This document shows, piece after piece, positions 56,975 through 64,000 of a DNA stretch of 64,000 nt. The notes under the pieces are model-generated. The model ran no database searches. It had not been told where the DNA came from and worked only from the letters and a program-made list of their open reading frames with translations. The DNA is from Brachyhypopomus gauderio (taxonomy: Eukaryota; Chordata; Actinopteri; Gymnotiformes; Hypopomidae). Numbering within the stretch: the stretch's first letter is position 1; the number at the start of each line of letters is the position of its first letter. The stretch spans positions 150,001-214,000 of the forward strand of contig NW_027506902.1 of assembly GCF_052324685.1 (NCBI RefSeq), given 5' to 3'. The translations under genes were made by a program, and so were the position numbers.

Positions 56975-59624
56975 CTGGGTGAGACCGGACAAAACCAATC
57001 AGCACAAACAGGGAGAGAGAATGGTTTCAAAATGGCTTCATTCAATTCACTGCAAATAAATCTAATAAATTAGCTTTTTCCATAATGCCTATAACTTTTT
57101 TCTTAAAGATTGTTTTCAGATAGCACACAGCTAGACCACAGTATCCATTGATCCACAGGGGCTAGCAGGTGAACCTGCAAATACTGCAGTAAAAGAAGTG
57201 AGGGACAGGCCACTTACCCAGTACCCAGAAAACAGCTGCTCCAGCCCCTGCCAGCCAGAACACAGGTAAAGACACCGCACCGGCCAGTCCCAACTGGTGA
57301 CCCTGAGTCATCTCACGCCCTGCCAAAATAGAGAGCACAGTGACACTGGCTTATTGCAGCTCTGTGAGATATCAGTACCACAAAGGCCAGCCAGCACTGC
57401 GATACACTCACACCCAGATTGGCAGACTCATACTGACCAAAGACAACCAGCTTGGACTCCATGGACCTCAGGTGGATGATGTAAAAGGCTCCAACAAAAA
57501 CGGCCAAAGCGATGAGCAGAATGGGGGAGCTGATGCTGTAGGAGACAGAGAGGCAGTCAGCAGCTACACTTCTCACAGGACGGTCACAGCCACTTACAGC
57601 ATGTTGCTTTACCGAAGGTGAGCGTCTCAATAGCTGTAGCTGTGGTGTGTTATCAGTATTAGGAGTAACAAATTAAAAAGAGGGAAATACATGAAATCAA
57701 TTCCATTTCTCAAGAGCCAGTTTCAGTAACCTATGATCAGAATGCCTTCGGACACTGTCCCATCCACTACGCACTGGACCCTTACTACTGCCCCTCCCAC
57801 AGATGGTAGGCCCATGGGAGAGGGGATCCATGTAGCTCCTTTGGGCTGAGCCCAGCCGGGAACCATGCGTAAAGATCAGGCCACCAAGTGATCACCGAGG
57901 AGCTCCAGGGTGAGGCCTTGGTAACCCTGATCCAAGCAAGGGTAACTAGGTATTGATATTTGTAACTTCCATAGGATCTCTCTTTGTCTGGCCCATTACC
58001 CAGGACCAATGTGCGAATATAACTACGAATCTCAGTTATATGAGGAACAATGTGGGTTCCATCCTGGTCGTGGAACACTGGACCAGCTTTTTACCCTTGC
58101 GAGGGTCATAGATGCCAAGAGGCAGAGGGGATTCGTTTTAGTGGCCGTAGGATTCCGCGTCCCTTTTTAGCAAATGATGTGGTCCTGTGTGCTGATGATG
58201 TGGTCATCGGGCCATGGTGCTCAGTTGGACAAGGAAGGAATGTCCTCTCTGGGTCGGGAGTGAGTCCTTGTCACAAGTGGAGGAGTTCAAGGAGGTTGAC
58301 AGGTGGATCGGTGCAGCATTTGTGGACGTTGAACCGGACCGTTGAGGTAAAGAGAGAGCTGAGCCCAAAGGCAAAGCTCTCAATTTACTGGTCAATGTCT
58401 CCTACGGTCACGAGCTCTGGGTAGTGACTGAAAGAATGATATCGCAGATACAGGCAGTTGGTCCGACCCGGACGCGGATAAGCAGATGAAAATGTATGGA
58501 CATGTAATCAAATTAAAAATAAATAAATGAATTAAACAAACATTTCACAAAGAACAAAACAGAATTTTTGAATTATTTTTAAACAAAATAAAAACATAAA
58601 AAATGCAAGTGTGAGACTAGTGGTATGATGGCAGAAAAAGAATGAGGTGTTCTAGAAACCTGATATACAGTAGCTCCAATATACTGCCTACGATGCAACT
58701 TGAAATCTTTTTATAACCATCACTGTACACACTGTTCTGAGAGGATGTCAAATGTAAGAATACATAAGTCTGAGAAAGCACTTACATCCACAGCCACCCA
58801 AACCCACTGTTAACAGCTACAAAGCAAATACAACAAAGAAACATATGCAGATAACACAAAAATAAACAAAACAAAACAAAAAAACCTTGTGACTTGTTCG
58901 CTTTCGACTTTGAGAACGGCTCATCCTAATTCTATACCTTTCTCAAAGAGAGAACCGAGATGAGGAGGCATGGCGTTCCAGGAAGGGTGGCTTACATGCA
59001 GTAGAAGATGAGACCCAGGAAGATGAAGGTGTAGTTGCTGTGGTATGTGTCCAGGTTGCGCACCACGCGCTGACACACTTCGCCGAAGTTCTTTGGCTTG
59101 GAGAACTTGCGCTGGTCGACAAAGCTGGCCCACGGCCTGATGGACTTACGGCGCCGGTCCAGCCAGTCCTTCAGCGCACTCCCAGAGATCCCTTTGGGCA
59201 GCATCCTAAAAGAGCAGGCAGGGAAGGACACAGACAATCACTAATGCAGTTCCTATTCACATAAAACATTTAGAAACAACATTGCATTAAACATGACATT
59301 CTTCCTATCTACAGCCACATTCATTAATATGTAGAGAACTTTTCTGCAGTCCGTGTAAAGGTAACTGTTGGTGGTAGCACAAATTAGTAAAACCCTAACT
59401 CTAATCTTATGGGGATAAAAAGGGTTAAGGCTATGAGCACTGCACCATAATGTCGTATAAAAATAACGACACCCGGTGAACATGAATAAAGAGGGCTGAT
59501 GCGGATTCACAATCCAAATGTGGGATGAGCGGTTTGAGTGTCCAGCTACGTACCTCGTAACTATCCCTGCTGCAGGAATCTCCTCTGGGTCACTGCTGAA
59601 GGGGTCGCTCGCCTTCGGATCCAT
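56886..59624 (-). CDS. rabac1: Prenylated Rab acceptor protein 1 (five coding exons)
   Basis: This Golgi/endosomal membrane protein binds prenylated Rab GTPases and assists their cycling between membrane and GDI. Minus-strand exons: 59554-59624, 58996-59205, 57438-57535, 57218-57319, 56886-56974. They total 570 bases, or 189 residues (human 185). The start MDPKASDPFSSDPEEIPAAG has the acidic N-terminus; RSIRPW-like KSIRPWASFVDQRKFSKPKN is the family core; NYTFIFLGLIFYC and PILLIALAVFVGAFYIIHLR give the first hydrophobic pair; LAGAVSLPVFWLAGAGAAVF and the LAVIGTHAAF stretch give the second; the end is LLMEPV. All junctions are in phase; the exon 3 donor GTCAGT is the weakest. Head to head with dedd2, tail to tail with atp1a3. 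Confidence 0.95.
57218..57319 (-). CDS. rabac1: rabac1 coding exon 4
   Basis: 102 bases encoding REMTQGHQLGLAGAVSLPVF and the second hydrophobic pair. Donor GTAAGT. Confidence 0.93.
57438..57535 (-). CDS. rabac1: rabac1 coding exon 3
   Basis: 98 bases encoding ISSPILLIALAVFVGAFYII and HLRSMESKLVVFG. The donor GTCAGT is chosen because it alone keeps phase with exon 4. Confidence 0.92.
57795..58500 (+). mobile_element. Rex1/RTE-like non-LTR retrotransposon fragment in rabac1 intron 2
   Basis: The plus strand has GTAGGCCCATGGGAGAGGGG at the start and then YEEQCGFHPGRGTLDQLFTL, the conserved reverse-transcriptase start. A degraded active-site region (CADDVV) follows, then EVKRELSPKAKLSIYWSMS and HELWVV. 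Stops and deletions show it is dead. Confidence 0.85.
58996..59205 (-). CDS. rabac1: rabac1 coding exon 2
   Basis: 210 bases from MLPKGISGSALKDWLDRRRK through the RPWASFVDQRKFSKPKNFGE core to LGLIFYC. It has a clean acceptor (CTTTTAG) and donor (GTAAGC). Confidence 0.96.
59554..59624 (-). CDS. rabac1: rabac1 coding exon 1
   Basis: 71 bases from the ATG; encodes the acidic N-terminus MDPKASDPFSSDPEEIPAAG. Donor GTACGT, phase 2. Confidence 0.93.
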
Positions 59625-60430
59625 CTGTACGAGAGAAACCAGCTAATTACACACAAGATTTTGTTGGCCCCATTCAAAACGCAAGGCTAACATACTTCAA
59701 TTAAATACAGACCATTTAAAACAGTATTGCGTTTGTTTCTTACAACAACTATAAAGTTTATGTTTATGTAGAATACTAGACATGTATTAAACAAGCCTTA
59801 AACATGAGTAGGAACGAAACCCCCGAGGTCACCAAGTTGCCACCATTCAGGACCTAAGAACACAACAAATGTCGCTCTACCGGTTCAAGTGCCACAGCTA
59901 GCTAACCTACATTATTTACACTGCTTCAAAGTACTAGCTAATGGCACTTCGTTACGTAATATAACGAAGCTTTATAAAACATCAATCAATTATAAATTAC
60001 TCAGATCAGTTGATAAGAATATTTGTAAATTACATAAACAGTCACAGTATACTACAACGAAGACGAACTTTTACATACATATATATATAACAATTAATTC
60101 TTGTCGTGGTAAAAAACACTTACAAAAACAAGAACTTCCTACAGTGAACCTACGTCTCCTCTGTTTTCGTGTTGCGGCGGATATGATGTGGAGCGATTGT
60201 GGTTCTTCTATTTCCTTCAGTGGGGTTTCTATCCGTGTTCATGTGGATTGTCACCCCCTAGTGACCTAAAATAAAACGGGACTTTTATTTAAAAATGAGT
60301 TAAGTTTGAACATTTTTCTGGTTCTTTAAAAATGCGGGAGACGTTAATTATTCATAAAATGTGAACAACTAGCGACATGCCATGTTATTTACATTCATAG
60401 TAATGTCCTTAACCTTCCCAACATGGCGGC
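59625..60430. promoter_or_regulatory. rabac1-dedd2 intergenic / shared promoter region
   Basis: The two genes are divergently arranged. A short CG-containing stretch near 60,150-60,190 (GTGTTGCGGCGG) may be the rabac1 5' end. No TATA box is clear. Everything here is inferred from position. Confidence 0.35.
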
Positions 60431-60439
60431 TTTTACCTG

Positions 60440-60556
60440 CCATCAGTCTTAGCGGGAGCGCGCGGCGCGTCTGCGGCGTCACTCTGTACGTCCGCCGCCC
60501 ACCGCAGCTAGTAACGCATATTTCAAGAAACCTGACTGTGGTCGCCCTCATACTTT
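60440..60556 (+). promoter_or_regulatory. dedd2: Probable dedd2 promoter and non-coding first exon
   Basis: A CpG-rich block (GCGGGAGCGCGCGGCGCGTC) follows ACATGGCGGC, a YY1-like element. A consensus donor GTAAGT begins at 60,557. The next acceptor, CCTCTTCCAG, ends at 61,608, 49 bases before the start codon, so a spliced leader is likely. Confidence 0.45.
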
Positions 60557-61608
60557 GTAAGTGGCAAAGAAATGGCTAAATAACGCCCAAAAACAAGGAG
60601 TGAGTTTATTTGATATTGGTAGCTAAATGATGAGAAGTTACAAAAACGAGTTCTTTAAAATGATTTAATAAAAACATTTGTCAAGGTGCAGCCTACCAGC
60701 TAGCCTAGCTATCATTAACAGTCACTTGACGTGAGCGATGTGTCACTTGTTTGTTATGCTAGCTAGCGTTACCCGAGTTAGCCAGCCAGCTAGCTAGCCA
60801 TATTTTCATGCAAAGCTAGCTAACTAACTTCCTTGACTAACCAAGCAAAACATACAATAACGTTCGCAACTGTCTAGCCATTTTTTATGTAGTTTGTCGC
60901 AGTAGCTTTGCAGTAGTATCGTATTTTTTGGACAGAATATTCGAAACTAGTAGCTGTAATCCTTTGTTTGTATTTATTAGCTAGCGTTAGCTTGCTAGCT
61001 ATTCGCTGTAAGGCTAATGCTGTTGCGATGGAGCAAGGTTAACCAAGAGGTCTCGCTAGTTAGAAATAGTTAGCTAATCTCGCTAGCTATCACAGATGAC
61101 CGAATAGAACCTAATAGCAGGCGTTACTTTTGTTCATTATTGGAGTCTAAAGAAATGCCCCTTTAATTTAAATACAGATTAATATGATTCATATAAGATT
61201 CATCTGAAGAAATATTGCCATATTCCTATGAATATTCCTATGAGTATCTTTTTTTACGTGACATTACGTCATATGTGCACGTGATGTTATGATCTAACTA
61301 GATTAGCTAGCTAACCTTTCGCGTTTTGATTTATCATTGAGACAAAGTGTTTATGTAAGAATTTTCTGCAAGACTTTTTGGAATTGACTAGTTTCTATCT
61401 AACGTTAATGTTTTGTCTTTTTTGATTGCTGACTGCTTTGAGTACTGTCCTACATGACCTAACATGAGTTATCTATAGACACCGCGTTTGACTATCATTC
61501 ATATATATGTATATGTGTGTGTGTTTGTGTATTTAAAGTATATATATACATATACACGCATACATATTTGTACATACATAACTAATATATTGCGTGTTCC
61601 TCTTCCAG
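60557..61608 (+). other. dedd2: Inferred intron before the first coding exon of dedd2
   Basis: AT-rich with many TAGCTAGC motifs. No coding potential or classifiable repeat was seen. Confidence 0.4.
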
Positions 61609-61657
61609 AAACGTTATCCCTGCCTGGTAGAAGATTATTTCGAATAGCCAGCTAATC

Positions 61658-62117
61658 ATGGCAACAGTCCGCTGCCCGAGGTACACTCTACATTGGGAGG
61701 AAACCGATTGCTTGAGCTACTATGACATGCTGTCGCTTCACGAGGTGTTTGAAATTGTTGGCTCCCAGCTGACAGAGACTGATGTTGAAGTTCTGTCATT
61801 TCTTCTGGAAGAAACGTATCCTGGCAAGCACCCTCTTGATCCAGAGGGGTGGACTGAGGATATTTCCCCAGACCTTTCCTTGCCCCGGAATCCCCCATGC
61901 CCACGTCTCTTGGAAGCCTGGCGTCGGGTATGTCCACAGACCAACCTGTGCCACACTGCCAATCACCACAGGCCCAAAAGTGGTGTTGAGATGCTGCTTG
62001 AACTGGAGAGGCGAGGCTTTTTACATGAAGGGAACCTGGAACCTTTGTTACAACTTCTTAGAATTCTTACACGACATGATCTCTTACCTTTTGTGTCCAG
62101 CAAAAAAAGAAGAACAG
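61658..62117 (+). CDS. dedd2: dedd2 coding exon 1 (death effector domain)
   Basis: 460 bases, start MATVRCPRYTLHWEETDCLS, ending in KKRRTG with donor GTGAGG. Confidence 0.93.
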
Positions 62118-62628
62118 GTGAGGAGTAGGACAGATGACCTAATGTACATTTGACATAATTTATATATAATTTACATTTTGGGCTAATGGTTAATGTTTCA
62201 AGGTGTAGTTTGTATATTAATTATGGTTTATGCCAAATCCTTCTTAGTGTCACCTGAGAGAGAATCTATGAACTATAAAGATGAAGAAAACAAAGAACAC
62301 ACACACTGCAGTTCACACACAGACCCAGCATCTCTGGAGAACGCACACACATCTCAGTGGAGGACAGGTGAGTGCAAATAGTTACTTAAAGAAGCACCAT
62401 TTCTCTTTTTCATTTTGAGTTGGTATGAGCACTGTATGAAATGGTCAAAGTGTGCTATATGTTGCTGACAATCAACTGTTACAGTAGCTGCTCCCTCCCG
62501 AAGAAAACGGGGGAGAGGGCGTGGTCACATGAGGGGGTGTGGCAGGACCAGAGGGCATGGCTGGACGAGAAAGGCCAGGGACACGTCAGAAACTCTGCCT
62601 CAGCCTGCTCCTAACAAAGTGACCTGTG
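61658..62628 (+). CDS. dedd2: Death effector domain-containing DNA-binding protein, DEDD2-like (5' part)
   Basis: DEDD-family proteins are nuclear/nucleolar, with an N-terminal death effector domain and a basic middle region, and are linked to caspase signalling. Exons: 61658-62117, 62248-62367, 62485-62628, all in phase (241 codons visible). The first has CLSYYDMLSLHEVFEIVGSQ and LTETDVEVLSFLLEE, then SGVEMLLELERRGFL and LLQLLRILTRHDLLPF, the two halves of the domain. VSPERES opens exon 2 as in relatives, and basic RRKRGRGRGHM with NKVTC closes the visible part. The downstream IRLRVRAEYC-type exons lie beyond the window. An insert of about 50 residues (55-106) splits the domain where human DEDD2 has about a dozen. 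DEDD is the alternative; synteny favours DEDD2. Confidence 0.88.
62248..62367 (+). CDS. dedd2: dedd2 coding exon 2
   Basis: 120 bases encoding VSPERESMNYKDEENKEHTH and a Ser/Thr/His-rich stretch. Acceptor TTCTTAG, donor GTGAGT. Confidence 0.85.
62485..62628 (+). CDS. dedd2: dedd2 coding exon 3
   Basis: 144 bases encoding the basic region APSRRKRGRGRGHMRGCG and PAPNKVTC. Acceptor GTTACAG, donor GTAAGA. Confidence 0.87.
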
Positions 62629-63910
62629 GTAAGACCACTTTATCTTCATCCATATTTCTCTCTCTCTCTCTCTCTGACCCTCTCTCTCTCTCTCTGACCC
62701 TCTCTGTTTCTCTAACATTACCTGAACCTTCCTGTTGTGTATCTCTAAATAGGCTCTCCCCACTATTTTTCACTGGTCTCTGCTCATCCTCTCATCTGTG
62801 ATCAGATGCTCCATTGTTCAAATTCAGCCATTTATCATGTTATCATGACTCATTTCTGTCCTAATAATGTCTAGGCAGGTTTGTAAGCTAATGTTACACA
62901 ACCTCTCTAGATGTAAATGTCACGCTTATGCCATTTACATGTTAACCATTTCATCTTGCAGAATGCCCTGCAGTCTGCATTTGTGTTGGTCTTTGTGTGT
63001 TAGTGCTCTCTTGCCATTTAACCTAGCATTAAAATGAATCTCCTTTTTTCACTAGTGACTGTGCTATCGACTTCATTAGGGTCGCGACATAACACCTTCA
63101 CAGCCTGTACAGATCATATAGGCTCTGCATAAATCCTCTGCAGTGTGGATATTTCTCAGTTGCTTCATCATTTTGAAACTGATTGCGCATTGATGGGGGT
63201 TGGGAAAGTGGCTGTTACTGTGTTCACATGATCATTACATCATCTTTGAAATGTTAGAGTAGTCTAAAGAAATGACATTCACTAAAGTTGGCTCATTTGA
63301 ACCATTTGACCTTTCAGATGGACCTTTCAGCTAAATACTTAAATAAATAAATAAATAAATAAATAACAAAAAACTGCTAAATAACAGTTTTTAACACACT
63401 TCTGTTCACTTTTGAACTTTAGTTTACCACAAGTTCTTACACACAGGCATTAACCCATTCATCTATGTGTCAAAATGGTATTTTCATTTCTGTCTTTAAT
63501 AAATGGGTTTGTTTGTATCCCCATCTTTTAGAACTGAAGTGGTCAGGTTTTCTTCACCTTAGGCTCTAAGTTTATAACCCCTGGAAAATAGGTAGATTTT
63601 GAGTATTCCAGGCCATTCTGACAGGAAAGCATCTTTATTTTAACAATCTTATTTATTTATGTTCATTCAAATTAGCTGAAATATACTCTATGTAGTTTAT
63701 ATGTCACTGTAGCCATTTTGTAGTGGTATTCAGACAGGTACTTAGCCACCCTAACCCAAAAACTAGGTGTGTCTGATCTCTGATAATCTTTACATTTTGA
63801 AATCTAGAATACTATTAATAGAGAATGTTTTGAACATAACATGTTGGCTACGTGTTTTTATTAGCATATTGAAGTTTTTTTGGTTGCACTATAGGCAACA
63901 TGTACATATA
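62629..63910 (+). other. dedd2: dedd2 intron, no further exon seen
   Basis: It contains a CT-rich (TCTC)n stretch near 62,655-62,710 and (AAAT)n near 63,338-63,365. The expected next exon, encoding the conserved IRLRVRAEYC-type segment, was not found before the window ends. Confidence 0.6.
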
Positions 63911-64000
63911 CCGTATTTTCTCGACTATAGAGCGCACCTCAATATAAGGCGCACCTACAAAGTAAAAAGAAAAAAAAAAAAGGAAAATGTTGTATAAGCC
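63911..64000. mobile_element. Left part of a CCGTATTTTC-type MITE, cut by the window end
   Basis: CCGTATTTTCTCGACTATAG followed by AGCGCACC and TATAAGGCGCACC is the familiar start of a widespread vertebrate DNA-transposon MITE. The right end is outside the window. Confidence 0.65.

Overview
This is a teleost nuclear genomic window. The evidence is spliced vertebrate genes with GT-AG introns, very dense (CA)n/(GT)n microsatellites, and hAT, Tc1/IS630, L1, L2 and Rex1/RTE-like transposon relics of the kind common in fish. I cannot name the species; an otophysan-type fish is a guess.

Layout. Positions 1-8,300 are almost entirely tandem and dispersed repeats: a composite long-unit array (1-2,760), then a 20-bp GT-rich minisatellite with higher-order structure (2,995-8,295) split by a hAT-like insertion with a perfect 8-bp target-site duplication. 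At 8,302-8,852, on the minus strand, lie two or three in-phase exons of a coiled-coil gene resembling the myomegalin (PDE4DIP)/CDK5RAP2 family. From 8,860 to 31,500 the sequence is gene-poor and transposon-rich. It includes an intron-containing integrase relic (13,096-15,348) whose catalytic-domain exon is cut by a 981-bp hAT-like element with an exact 8-bp duplication.

The main gene is atp1a3, the sodium/potassium ATPase alpha-3 subunit, on the plus strand. It has a six-base first coding exon at 31,832, an 11.9-kb first intron filled with satellites, and twenty further coding exons from 43,756 to 53,336. The reading frame closes exactly at 1,008 residues. Downstream are rabac1 (prenylated Rab acceptor, minus strand, five coding exons, 56,886-59,624, 189 residues) and, head to head with it, a dedd2-like death-effector-domain gene (plus strand, first three coding exons 61,658-62,628), which runs off the right edge.

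The block atp1a3, rabac1, dedd2 matches genes that lie near each other on human 19q13.2, which supports the alpha-3 assignment. The three products are not one pathway: an ion pump of excitable cells, a Golgi/endosomal Rab regulator, and a nuclear apoptosis-related protein. I see no previously undescribed biological system. The points most worth a second look are the hAT-interrupted intronic integrase, complementary (UG)n/(CA)n repeats flanking atp1a3 exon 13, two introns apparently missing compared with human ATP1A3, and a long insert inside the death effector domain.
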